Origin: Calycina herbarum
Taxonomy: Eukaryota; Ascomycota; Leotiomycetes; Helotiales; Pezizellaceae
DNA length: 64,000 bases
Assembly: GCA_001414485.1 (NCBI GenBank)
Contig: LLEY01000074.1
Coordinates: forward strand, 62,001-126,000
Direction of reading: 5' to 3'
Each line of letters opens with the position of its first letter. The first letter of the stretch is position 1. Both the position numbers and the translations under genes were made by a program. A model generated the notes under the pieces. The model saw nothing but the letters and a program-made list of their open reading frames with translations. It searched no databases and was not told where the DNA came from. Below, in pieces: positions 46,752 to 58,648 of this stretch.

Positions 46752-47550
46752 AGCAATAACGACGACAAAGGATGCCGGGCTGGATCAGAATGATCATTCC
46801 AGCCATCGAAATGGAAGGCATCCAGTGTGTGGCGACTTTGGAGGTGTTTACACGTATACGTGTATTGGATGATGAAACCTGAATGGATTGGGTAATAATG
46901 GTATGTCTACACGTCCTCCTTGGCATATAACCAGCTTATCATGGTTCTTAGCTGGTTTCTTACACTATAGATAGAGCCTAAACCGTCACTTTCATAGACT
47001 ATAAAATGGGATAGAGAGAAGAGAGAAGAGAGAAGTTTCTGTCAGTAGAAGTAGAGACAGACGGTATTTCCCTAGAAGCTACAGATTGGCGTCCTGGATC
47101 GATACCTTTTCTTTAGAAATAGATCAAGAATACATGAATTCAACTGAATTGGTTTTCTACTTCCTTCGATCATTCTTCTCTAAAGAAGCAATTGCGGGGT
47201 AGAGTAGAATCACCGATGATCGGCGCCGCCCAAAGGCTGAAAGCGGGTGATAGAGTGATAGGAGAGAAAACCCTTGCTCTAGATTCACGACAGGGGCAGG
47301 ATTGGTCGCGCACCTTGTACCGCCTTCCTGGTTGGGGGCCACGGCTGTCAGCTGCATGATTATCTTTAAATCTCGTTTCGGCGGTTCAAGCCTTTGAGGC
47401 TGACAACAATGACGAGCGATGAAAATCTGAGCGGCATATGGAATGGATCTCTTCACATTGGGGTGTTGAGCTTCCCAGGTTCTGACCAAAGCACTCCCGA
47501 CCGTGTGGAATCCATAAAGCCATCCTGCGCACCATCATCGCGCCACCAAT
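46752..47550. promoter_or_regulatory. intergenic, upstream of Zn2Cys6 regulator
   Basis: No gene seen. A short AGAGAGA/GAGAAG purine repeat lies at about 47011-47033. A 110-codon minus-strand frame (47157-47489) has no recognised domain. Includes the F-box 3' flank and the regulator's promoter. Confidence 0.45.
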
Positions 47551-49246
47551 ATGGCTCCCAAAGGCAACGTGTCCAAGGCATGCGGGCCATGTAAAGTCAG
47601 AAGAACCAAGGTAATCTTTTCGCCTACTTGGGAGACTTGAAGGTTTGAAGGGTAGTACTAATTAATGCCAGTGTGATCTTGCTTACCCAAAATGTGGGCA
47701 ATGTGTCCGTGGAAAGTGGAAATGCACTCAAGAGGAGCCAAAAGTCAAGAATATTAATACACTTGGGATGGGTAGATTCAAGATACCAACGAAACAATCG
47801 AAAACATCACCTGAAAATCCATCTGATTCAAAAACAGCGTTTCCATCACCAGCAGACAGATCGCGCTTGACGAGTCCAATCGACTTTCGCGCTCTGTGTT
47901 ATTTTCGAGCCAGCTTTGTTGTAGGGCACTCCCGCTCTTTCAAATACCTGGAAACCTTTTATCAGGATGGAGATATGAGTGATTATCTCTCACTCAGTAT
48001 TCAATCAGTGGGAATAGCTAGTCTCCTAAGGGACACTCATTCCAGAGAATTGGAACCACTTGCAAGAAGGGTCTATGCAACAGCTCTCAACTCCCTCAAT
48101 ACTGCTCTTCGTTCCCCCGCACTCGTAAAGAAGGACAACACGTTATCTTCGGTGCTTTTGTTGGAGCATTTCGAACGACTCCTGCCATCAAAAGAACGTA
48201 CCGTCCAAGCCTGGACAAACCATCTCCAAGGAGCTTCGGCTCTCTTGAAAATTCGTGGAGCGGAGCAGTTCATGTCCAAGACTGGCTTTGATTTATTTGC
48301 CCACTTCAGCTCATACATCATGCTTAATTGTATGAAGCATGGGATACCAGTACCGGAAGATTTCTTGAAACAAAGGAGAAATGCCGCCGAATTTTTTGAT
48401 ACTACAGATCCCACTTTCCGTTTCCTGGAGTTCACGATTCGCTTCATTCGTTTCCGGGCAGAGCTTACTGGAGGTGTTCTCAATACCCCTGAAGCCATCA
48501 TAGCTTCGGCCCAGGAGCTCGACAACGAGCTATCTTCACAACTCTCGGATCTTCCACCATCTTGGATACCTAAGACTATCAGGCTTGAATCGAAGGCAAA
48601 ATCAAGATTGATTTATGAATCTCACTACCATGTCTATACCGATTATCGCATGGCAGAATGCGTAAATCTGATCCGAATGTCACGCGTCATTTTATCTGAT
48701 CTCATGATGTCCTGCGAGGAAATGCAAAAAACATCCCCTTCAAACCCGGACGAGGATAACTTTCGACCCGGAAAATTACCTTCAACTCGTGGAGAAATGA
48801 AAGCTCAAGCTCAACCAAGGACAACCTTTCGAGAAATGACAGGCGATATATGTGCCTGTGTTCCGCAACTTGCTGGATACTTACCCACTCTTTCATCTCA
48901 AACACCACATATTCTACCGCGCAAACTCCCACCCTCAAACATACCTGCAGCTTATGTTCTCCTATGGCCACTTTGCGCACTCGCACATTCGAAGAATTGT
49001 CCCGCTGAGACGAGGATGTGGATTACTGATCAGCTGATCATCATTGCTCGGGCTTATGATTTGGAAAAAGGGTGGGATGCTGTACGATTCTTAGAGAAGG
49101 ACGAGGGCGAAAGGGAGAAGATTAATATCTGGAATATCTTTGAGGATTTCGGGACGGTGACTTTTACTTTTTCTCCTGATGATGATGATGATGCTGCTGG
49201 CCGTACTCATGAAATTGACCACGAGAGAAATTTGAGAGGAGGGTGA
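47551..49246 (+). CDS. Zn(II)2Cys6 transcription factor
   Basis: About 544 aa. Exons 47551-47610 and 47672-49246; the intron splits the zinc cluster, as often seen. The cluster reads CGPCKVRRTKC then CGQCVRGKWKC, preceded by MAPKGNVSKA. Downstream is a fungal-specific activator region of the short type (FKYLETFYQDGDMSDYLSLS, LARRVYATALNSLNTALRSP, LLEHFERLLPSKERTVQAWT, HLQGASALLKIRGAEQFMS). This layout is common in regulators annotated as C6 finger domain proteins. Target genes are unknown. The adjacent genes are an F-box protein and a gene-poor region, with no biosynthetic cluster to suggest a pathway. Confidence 0.88.
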
Positions 49247-49535
49247 GTGCATGTGGCAAACAATTCTTGAATATATTGTGGTGGGATAATCTTTTGTAGA
49301 TAAGAGAATGCGCAACTTAAAAAGTGTATAGCATCACATTTGTACCGAGAGATCCATTTATCGTATCCCCAATGCTACGAGAGTGATACCTAAGTTCCAC
49401 TCGTCAATTTTAGACCCATATAGGTAACCCTGGACTTCTTGTTGTGCATCAGATAGCAGGGTTCTCCAGCTCCTTTCGCCGCTCGTCCCCTCAGGTCCTT
49501 GATTTACCTAATCATCACTTATCGAAACGCTCGTA

Positions 49536-49836
49536 GATATCCCTTATAAGAGTAACAAACCACAAGATCCCCACTAGCACATTTATCATCGTCAGTTCAG
49601 CAAACGATACTGGGTTGAATTACCGCAACGGCGAGAGTTCCCAGAAGAAATCCTCTTCCAACAGGCATCTTTGAAGCCACATCTACCTTGTAATAGGCAC
49701 CTTTGTTTAATAAATAAGGCCAAGAACTTGCACCCATCGCGGAGTAAGAAAGCATGATCAAATCGGAGGGCTGTGGTCCCTACTATCCACATAGTGCCTA
49801 TCGAAGCATAAACCAACCAGAAATGGTAGGGTTTTC
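49536..49836. repeat. duplicated segment, copy A
   Basis: Shares a TATA-like block and an ACCAACCAGAAATGG block with copy B, in the same order and spaced about 260 bp here versus about 210 bp there. Confidence 0.45.
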
Positions 49837-50703
49837 TAAGACCTCCTATGAAAGGGCATATGGTTTTGCCGTTTTTTTGTTCTGCTTTTTGCTACCCTTT
49901 TATATGACATCTTGGGAGGCATGCTGCACGTTTGTTCCAAAAGGCACGATGGGGTGAGTGCTGAGTCTAGCTCAGTGGCTGTCACAAGTATTACAAGCTA
50001 AAATGCCTGGCACCTTCTTTGCTCCTCCTTACCAACACCAACGCCTCCAGCGTTTTGATGAAAAGAGAAAGATGCATTCGTATTCTACTCCTAACATGTT
50101 CTGTGAACCAGCCCACACCATATTTTCTTACTCTGAGAGCATCGCCATACTCCAACCTACGGCGCTAAGGAAGGAAGATGCGTGATTGAAGAAGACGAAA
50201 TTGAAAAAGTCCAATCCGAGAGGGGGGGGGTTATACTCAGAGCTAATCTCGATTGGGCCGTAGTGATGTGGGTCGAGATGTCTGGGTTGGGCCGGGGGGT
50301 CGCTCCTTCCCTCTTGTCCAAAGTTGACAACTCAACATTGGCTTAGACCTCGACGACTAAACCCCTTAACAGACACTCCCTACCAAATCGGAGATAGAAA
50401 AATGTTGGTGAGAGAAAGCGCAACTCAATTGTGTAGTGGTTTTGTCTTGAGAGGTTAGTTCACTAAGCCAATCATCAGTTTAAAAAAAATCCTTTATATA
50501 AGTACGTCGCGCACAATCGTGAGATAAAACTGCCCCTAGAGGCTTTGATCAAGTATTCAAATCACTGTAGATGTAGTTGGGAAAGTAGCCATATACGTAG
50601 CGTGAGGAGGTAGTCCAAGATGTGCTCTGTTCACTCACCTAATTCTTCGCCGCTTTTTACTCCTCCCTGATTCTCCCAATCATAACCCCCCAACAACCCG
50701 CAG

Positions 50704-50956
50704 ATATCCCCTATAAAAGCAGCACACCCCACAAATCCTCATTACTACAAATAGCACAAGTTACCTTCGCCAAAACAACTCGTTGGGATGGCTCACTGGT
50801 TTCATGCAGTGACTTTGCGACAATTCATACAAACTCTTTTCAAAAGATTAAAATTCAAACCATTATTCTTCACTCGTTTTCAAAATAATCCCTTTCTTCA
50901 TTCTTTACATGGCCTATCGGAGCAATACAAACCAACCAGAAATGGAAGGGTTTTCC
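50704..50956. repeat. duplicated segment, copy B
   Basis: Same two blocks as copy A. Sequence between blocks is diverged. No intact reading frame shared by both copies was found. Confidence 0.45.
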
Positions 50957-52449
50957 CCATGTGACTCGTAAGAGTTGTGCGACCATCGTGGTCGTAGGTT
51001 TTTTGCATTTCTTTTCCTTAGAAATCATACGCTCATCTTTTTTACCTATCCATTTACCAGACGTGAGATGCCTGTCAGAACTATTCAAAATGACAAAGAC
51101 TACTAAACTAGCTAAAGAGAAGAACAACTAGAATGGTGTCCTCTAGAAGAGAACCACTAGAATACCTAGGATATTCGATACGGGCCTCAAGAGACATTTA
51201 TTGGTAAGGCGATATGTTGTTTTGCACCAACTTTTCTACTCTACGCGTCAACATGACGAAGTAAGGGCGAGTGAAGTGCGAGAAATAAATCTAGAAGAAA
51301 CTGACTTTCGAAGCTTCGTCATTTGACTCAATGCCTTTGCAAGAAATGGATTTCGGCATAGTCAACAACGACCATCATTCATTAAAGAAATTCTAATCAT
51401 GGTTTTGTAAGACACCAATCCAAATCCCACCCCCTTTCTCCTCGATGATTTTTCTCACATGTGGTCTAGGGATTCGCTTAATAGACTTCACCCCACATTT
51501 CGTGTCACCCACTCTTCCTTCCAGGGAATAGAACTTTTAGTAAAACTTTAATTGCTCCCCAACATTTCCATAGTCCAAAAATCAAACCTCACCCAAGAAC
51601 TTACCCCTGTATTCTCACCAGCCGCATTCCCCTGACTCACCACCCCGCATGTGTCAGCAAACAAAAAGAGGATGAAGGCCGAACCCCGAAACCCGCACCC
51701 AACAACACGAGAACGCTAACAGGAAAATTACCATTCAAAATCCTCGAAACAGACACTCCCCGGGGATTGCTAAACCTCCGTTGGCCCTCGGAATTGGATA
51801 GGGCTCGAAATAAGCTTTCCAAAGGTAAGGTTACTGTCGATCCCGAACATCGTGAAGGCTTGTTTTTGGAAATGTGCGTTGCAAGGTGATGACTGTGCAT
51901 GGAGGCTTACACGACACGAGGAAGATCAGGAAGATCTACAGTATTCAAAATGGGAATGTATTCCGTTTAAAAATTGGTTGGTTGTAATGAACTGTCGCTT
52001 ATTTCCCCAGCCCCTCGGGCATCGCTGTACCGAATGAGCGAATTGCCTATTGCGGTAAGCTCGATGTTCGTGTGAGTGGGCATTGTCTCGATGCAGTATT
52101 CTGGGTGTGTTGATTTTAAATTTGAGGGTTTGATGGGTGGAGGATTGATGGAGGCTGGAAAGGCATTGCCCTGATGGGGTTTGGGGACGGTGTAGCCGGG
52201 TATGAAATCGACGGAATGAAGTCATTGGGCTGAGTTTTGGGGGGGAGGTGTTTGGGGCTTTACATCGCGATGTCAAGGGAAGAGTTGAATATAAAGTCAC
52301 CTAGGGCAAGTTGTTTCCTGGTTCTTCTTCAAAGCAGTCCTTCCATCTTCCTTACTTGTTTCACTCTCAGTCGCAAAACAAGAACCCATTCAATTTTTCA
52401 CAACACCTAGGCCAGTCTTAAAAACACCCACCTCACAAATCCAGTCGAA

Positions 52450-53448
52450 ATGACAGCAACAGAAGCAATAGCAATAACCGAACTCATAATTTACATCCCC
52501 GTTCTCCTCCTCACCCTACTAGTCCTCTTCCGCCACGGCTCCCAAAAACAACTCGGCTGGGTCTACCTCCTAATCTTCTGCGTCGTCCGACTCGCCGGGT
52601 CCGTCTTCGAAATCCTGCACACACAAACTCCCACCAACACAACCTACGCAGAATGGGGAGTCCTCCTCCAATCCGTCGGTCTCAGTCCCCTTCTTCTTTC
52701 CAGTCTCGGACTTCTCAAACGTGTAATCGATGGCATGAGTACACATGTTCCCTCTGGAGGGGGCCTCGGTGCTGGATTCGTGGGGAATAAAGGTTTACTC
52801 GCGAAATTGGCCAAGAGAGCGAGTGCGGATTCAAGGAGGAGTAGGGTGATTCAATTACTACAACTCCCCTGTACGATTGCGCTCATCCTTTGTATTTCGG
52901 GAGGTATGGATAGTTCTTCCAGCACTACTTCTGCTCCTACGGTTAAATCGGACACCAAATGGGGTATGGGGATCTTTATTGTTGTTTACATCTTCCTTGT
53001 TGGGTTGGCACTTTTTTCCATGTGCAAAATTCATAAGACCATGAGTGGGGAGAAGAGAATTTTGGTGGTGGTTATCATGGCGTTGCCGTTGATTGGGTCG
53101 AGGTTATTGTATAGTGTCATTTGTACCTTTCACCCGAGTCATATCTTCAATGTCATTGATGGCAATGTGGCAGTTCGAGTCAGCATGGCGCTGGTGGAAG
53201 AGGCGCTAATCGTTATAATGTATGTCCTTGTGGGACTAACGGTGGGAAAGTTTGGTGATGGAAGCTTGACAGGAAGGGAGCGCGAAGAATTGAGAATGGA
53301 TGAGAGGAGAAAGTCGAGGAGAAGTGAGAGAAGAAGGGTTTGGGCTGAGGATAATGGAATGGGTGGTCAGGCTGTGCAATATCCCGAGGAGCAACATCTT
53401 GGAGGAGGTTATCCAACAAATGGCCAGCGAAATTATCCTTCCCAGTAG
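52450..53448 (+). CDS. DUF7702-like seven-helix membrane protein
   Basis: Single-exon gene, 332 aa. About seven hydrophobic segments: ITELIIYIPVLLLTLLVLF, LGWVYLLIFCVVRLAGSVF, WGVLLQSVGLSPLLLSSLGL, VIQLLQLPCTIALILCI, MGIFIVVYIFLVGLALFSM, RILVVVIMALPLIGSRLLYS and MALVEEALIVIMYVLVGLTV. They are followed by a highly charged cytosolic tail (REREELRMDERRKSRRSER) and a Gln/Gly-rich end. Residues around YxPVL, R[LM]AGS, SxGLSPLLLxxLGLL and GSRxLY match the widespread fungal membrane family I know as DUF7702. Function unknown. Codon usage shifts from C-ending at the 5' end to mixed later, not obviously foreign. Confidence 0.8.
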   Translation: MTATEAIAITELIIYIPVLLLTLLVLFRHGSQKQLGWVYLLIFCVVRLAGSVFEILHTQTPTNTTYAEWGVLLQSVGLSPLLLSSLGLLKRVIDGMSTHVPSGGGLGAGFVGNKGLLAKLAKRASADSRRSRVIQLLQLPCTIALILCISGGMDSSSSTTSAPTVKSDTKWGMGIFIVVYIFLVGLALFSMCKIHKTMSGEKRILVVVIMALPLIGSRLLYSVICTFHPSHIFNVIDGNVAVRVSMALVEEALIVIMYVLVGLTVGKFGDGSLTGREREELRMDERRKSRRSERRRVWAEDNGMGGQAVQYPEEQHLGGGYPTNGQRNYPSQ

Positions 53449-56400
53449 GGCAGGCAAGTACAAAAGGAGAAGCTTGTAAATGAGAGGGTATGAGATTATG
53501 ACGTTACTGGGTTGATAGCAAAGTAGAGTTGGTATATGGGATGGGTATTTTTGGGTATAAATTATAGATTTTCTTGTATTAATTTAAATAAAAACTGTAA
53601 GATTCCTGGTCATACTCTGCGACAACCTCCATCTTATTGTACAAACTATTTGTAGTCAATTATTTAGAAACTAGTGCATATCAAACCCTAATTAATAAAT
53701 AAGAGCAATACAACATAACAATTTGTTCAATTTTTGATAATGCTTTGAGTGCAGGTCGAAACTCTAAAAATGATCATGCTGAAATTCTGTGACCATTTCA
53801 TGAATCCACTGTACAACAAACCCTCGTGAACGATGACCTATCTGTAAAAAGAGACTCCCCAACAACAATTTGCAAACCACAACAACATCGTGAAGGAGGC
53901 TGCGATGCTCGCTGACAAAACATGCTTCCTAGAGAAGGACAGCTGGTAAATGATCTTTCAAGCATTAAACATAAAAACATTCAAGTCACACGGGTAAATC
54001 ATGTTTGAGCTTTACTTCCGAATCTAAAAGCTCGAAGAACTTGACATCATAAATCATTCGAAAATAATTTTCAATTGGAAGACTACGTCTTATTCTGGCA
54101 ACACTCAAAAAACCAACTGCCAAAAAATAACTGAATCAGCTGGAACCGGATATTTACTACTAGGTCTTTGATGCGGACTGAGATGATATTATCTTACTAC
54201 TTCGTACAGTCTACTCATACTGCTTTTACTTTTAATAAATTGTTGAACGGAAGAAGTTATTGCACATGGTGATCATCTGACTCTGTCCAATTAACTTTTG
54301 TTCTTTCCATGAAATTTAACTAGTTGATAATGGAAGCGGACTCCTACGTAAAAAACATCATCAGAGGTTTTCCAACTGCTCGATTCTCCAAAACTAGAAC
54401 TTCGTACATACTTATAACTCAAGCAGGGAAAGGGAAAGTCCGAAGAAGAATTTCTAAAATTCTCCAGTCTCCTACATACAGTCATTTCCCCACCCAAATT
54501 GCCCCCTGACATAAAACTCTCTCCTTTCCTCCAAAGCAAAGCCAAATAACCAGCAACACCAACCAAGCAGAAGAGAAATAACGGTATTGAAACAGAAAAG
54601 AAAGTACACAAACAGGAAAAATCCGATGCAACTTTATAAAAGTTAGAGACTTATACACAAAATAACTTGGAGATTAATAAGCAAGAGTTTAGAAAGATAA
54701 TAGCGCCTCTGTAGTCCAATTCGTCCATAATCACAACTGCCACTTAGCTTGTGGATTCTGTCCAAATCAAGAATTCGAAGGTCCTGATTCCACAGTTTTC
54801 CATTGGCGTCGCGTCACGTTCATCCCCCACTTCGTAAAACAAACCTACCAAATCCCCACCTTTCTATCATATACCAACAAAAAGGGCAGCAACCATCCCT
54901 CCTATTTCCAAAATCCTTGAAAGACGAGGTCCGAAGCAAGAAATAAGAACTAAATCCAGACTTGCAAAAGCCTCAAAGACACTGTAGCGTGAGGAAAGGC
55001 TTCCAATTGCAAATAATCAAGGAGTAAGTCCTTATATACTCGGCCATGGTGGGGTGTCCCTTCTAAAAGTTAGAATAGAATCTGCTCATTGGAACCATAT
55101 GTAGATCGCATCATCGCGAGCATAGCAGCTGTATTTTAAACAAGGACTTTATATGGATTCCCTCAAAGCAACAAACAAAGTGAAACCAAACTACATCAAC
55201 AAGAAAACTACATGAAACTCAGTTGAAGGTTACCTGAACCGGAGCCTTTGAAGATAGAGCATAAGCCATGGAATAAGAAATAGCATCCACTCCAGGTATT
55301 TGACTTGCAGCCAAAATATCGGTGGCCAAGGCAACCCCCCCTTCTGCGTCACTGTTCGAGATTTGAAAAACGGAAAACGATTTTTATGGAACAATCCCAG
55401 CTCAACAACTCTCACCCCCAAGTATAAAAATCGAAAGTGGCGACAATAGGCTTATTCGATAACAGCTGAATGATCGACAACAAAAGCAAAACGAGCTATA
55501 AACATCAGACGCTCATAGAATATATCTTCTCCCAGTTTCTTTCCTCGGGTAAGCGGGAACTAGTAGCCCAGATATTTGTCTTACCTCCCGGTCATTCCTC
55601 AAGTGTCATGTCAGCTTCTTAGAACGACTCCAATGTGATGGGTTGAAATGCAGTTGGGCCTACACAAGAAATCCCAGCTTAAAAACAGGTCGCTTGATCA
55701 AAGTCTCTTCTGGTGGTTCCATGTTTCCTTTGATGAGACTGCGAGGTTTCCCATCTGGCCGGCACTTATCACAAAAGGAGTCAAAAAGTGTAGAAAGAAA
55801 TCCAAACTGTAAGAGAAAACAACGCCCACCTGAACTAGAAGAACCGAAGTTTCGCCATATCAAGATATTTTGATATCCCGAAAAATGACGTGCTCTGCTT
55901 CATAATCTAGAGATACTTCTCTTGAAAGCCAACCATCTCGTTCATTCTTTTACAAGTTATCTGTAGAAATCTGACCGTATCAGTCAGCATTCAAATAGTC
56001 CAGGGAAAGAGGGGAAATAGCTGGCCGAAACAATTGCCTCTTTAAGCTTTCTGGCCCACATGTCCAGAGAAGAAGTCTATTTGGCGGAACCTTTTGTGAA
56101 AACACTGCCCCGTTTTTTGTAGCTTCAAGATTGCTGAGACAAAATGACCCCCTTTTTGGGATGTACGTGCATGTCAAATCCACCCTTGGATCGAGAATTT
56201 CTGCTGTCTGGTGGCAAAGTACGAAGTAAGTAAATACTTTGTTTGTGGGAATCCGTATCTGGCCAATAACTTGCCCGCTAAAGATTTTATGTGTTGGTGC
56301 AGTTTGGTTATATTTTTGTGGAATGGTGTCTCATGCAACTAGGAATCGTCGTGGTATTGTGATTTTGGCGAGAGCTCCGCAAAGGTATCGTTTGTGGAAC

Positions 56401-58648
56401 TTATCAACAAGAACACCCATTCGCTTTACGGTAAGTGACGGCATAAGAAGTTTTATCAAAAAGCTTCTACAGAGTAAAACGTACTTCCCTCCCTTGTAGC
56501 ATGTGGATGATGAATCTTTGAGTAAGCGTATGAATATGTCTTGGCATATACGAATCCCAAAATCGACCAACGAAACGGAGTAGAGAATAACGGAAATAAT
56601 AGGGCATAGGTGGAAGTCGAACTGCCGAAGTTTCGGGAAGGAGAAGACGACTGATTTTCAAGCGTCCAAATTCAGCAAGTAAAAGTGGTTTCGGGATCAA
56701 TTCCGAGGCCTGAACGACCCCACGTCACTCTGGATTTTGGGAATCGCCATCGTGGCTCGAGAGCCAAGTGGGTTACGCAAACTTGCAGAAATGCGCATTC
56801 GCTTCCCTGTGGGTAATAACCGTGTTATCTCCGTTCCGTATGATTTGTCCACTTATATCCTTTGCAGGTGGCAGGCGTTGGCCCCAAGGTGTCATCGGAA
56901 GTGTCGAGCCGTGAGGGCTTTGGAATTTTCCCGGTGCGGCCCTTGGAATAATAGGGCTTGGAAAATGTTCTGCTCTTTTTCTCTTTTTCTCTTTTTCTCT
57001 CTTTCTCTCTTTCTTCGAGATCCATCTGGAGATTCAAATGGGCATTTGAAGATGTTGATCAGTCGGAGAATGGAATTCTCTGTTGTTCGAGTGTCGTAGG
57101 ACTCGGGTCAGAATTGAGGCTGATCAGCAATAATCTGAGTAATAAACTGAACCCAAACCGAGTTAAGCGCGGTCGACTCGAGGAACTTTTTGGGGGGGGT
57201 CGACAACGCTTCCTCGGCTTCCAAACCATGTGCTTGGGCTACCTGGCGTCCATGGCTTTAGTTACAAGGCCAGGGTCCCATCCCTCACTTACTTACCCGT
57301 CGACTTTTGAAAAAGTGACCGGCTGCTGGAAGTTCTTTATTGATCAGATTCAGATCGTCGTTGATCACTCCTTTCAACCAAACTCCAGATTTCAACTCGG
57401 AACTCGGCATTCGGGCTTATAAGCCTCATCCACCTTTCATGATAATCATGAAAGAATACTTAACATTGCCACTTTCTCCGGCGGTGCTGCTGTGCCGCCG
57501 TGCCGCCGCTGTGATAATGTGATTATATATCCTCCGTAGTTCCCCACATATGTGGGATTTTGGCGCGGAATCTGCGCGCGCTGTAGTCCTGATTCTGGTT
57601 TTGAAGCTCGTACACGACGTGCCGTCTCCGACCTGGCCTGATTGGGATGCTGCACTGTTGCCGCAAATGCAGCCTCACGGTTAATCGGGTTCTTCCCAGT
57701 TCCCAAGAGACAAGACTCCCCTCCAAGCCCAACCTCGCGCCATTTCCCCATCCCAGATTCCATGGCGCTCTGAAAATTCTGGTGTTGTTCGTCTTGGCTT
57801 CTGGTGCCGGAGCCGTGTTCAGCCTGTGGGAAAGGGGCGGCGATTGGCAAAATGACTGCTGTGCTATGCTGTAATGTACTGTGACGTACAGAGACACCGC
57901 ACGCTGTTTTCCCAGTGTCCCAGTGAGCGACCCAGCTTTCAGGCGTCTGGCGGGAGGTGGACGCGGCTGGCTAGGGGTCGAGAGCATTGAGCAGCTAGCA
58001 CGCCGAGCTGAGCACAGCAGAGTAGATCCGGAGTTTGGTGTTGTCGTGTTGTGGCGTCTTTGGCAGGCATGTTGTGGACTCGTAATCTAAAAGCCAATTA
58101 ATTAGTTAGATGTTCTCCTGTTCAAAATGACCTCGGGGAGGGGATAAGCAAAACCCCCCAATATGGACGACTCGTTCGGAGGTGGGGAGTTGAGCGTCGT
58201 TCGAAGGTCGAGATTCCCATCGACACCAGCTTTTTGATATAATCCGTAGGAAGTGTCGTATCATATGCTGTGGCTGGTGAGGGACTTCTCCGCCTGATAG
58301 CATGGGCGTTTGAATGCCTGCAGCGTTGTATCTGTCTATCCGGCTGGCAGCTGCAGGCTCCACCTCGTTCAATCGTTCCACCCTTGAACCCGAAGCCTGT
58401 CTCGAGTATGTCGGTCCCTGCTCAGTGAGCGCCCAGGTCAGCCAGGTGCAGGTGTTGGAGTGGTGGAGAGAGGGGTGGAGACGCTATACTTTACCAAGTC
58501 CTTGAAGTCCCCCCTCTCAAGCCCTTCGAGCCCCGGTCCCGGACGAGCTATCCTCGACCTCCGGCAAGCACCGTTATGCTAAATAATAACCTCCTCTCCA
58601 TATCGACGTCCGCGGCGGCTCTGCTCTGCCTCTGATGGTCCCGACACA
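53449..58648. other. 5.2-kb gene-poor region
   Basis: No gene supported; frames up to about 154 codons overlap in several frames without domains. AT-rich from 53.5 to about 56 kb. A polypyrimidine (TCTTTTTC)n tract lies at 56972-57014. It turns GC-richer from about 57.1 kb, with a 14-bp perfect palindrome (CCCACATATGTGGG, 57543-57556), and probably forms the long promoter/leader of the double zinc-finger regulator. Confidence 0.5.

Larger units (their letters stand above)
49247..52449. other. 3.2-kb gene-poor region with diverged duplicated segment
   Basis: No gene supported. Two similar stretches lie about 1.1-1.2 kb apart: a TATA-like ATATCCCTTATAAG (about 49536) and ATATCCCCTATAAAAG (about 50704), and downstream CCTATCG-AGCA-TA-AAACCAACCAGAAATGG at 49797 and 50914. 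They may be relics of a duplicated small gene and promoter, or an old element. The last few hundred bases are the DUF7702 gene's leader. Confidence 0.5.

Noticed and set aside
57446..57987. Overlapping 134- and 154-codon minus-strand frames
   Set aside because: Arise in GC-rich, stop-poor promoter DNA; no domain and mutually overlapping in different frames.
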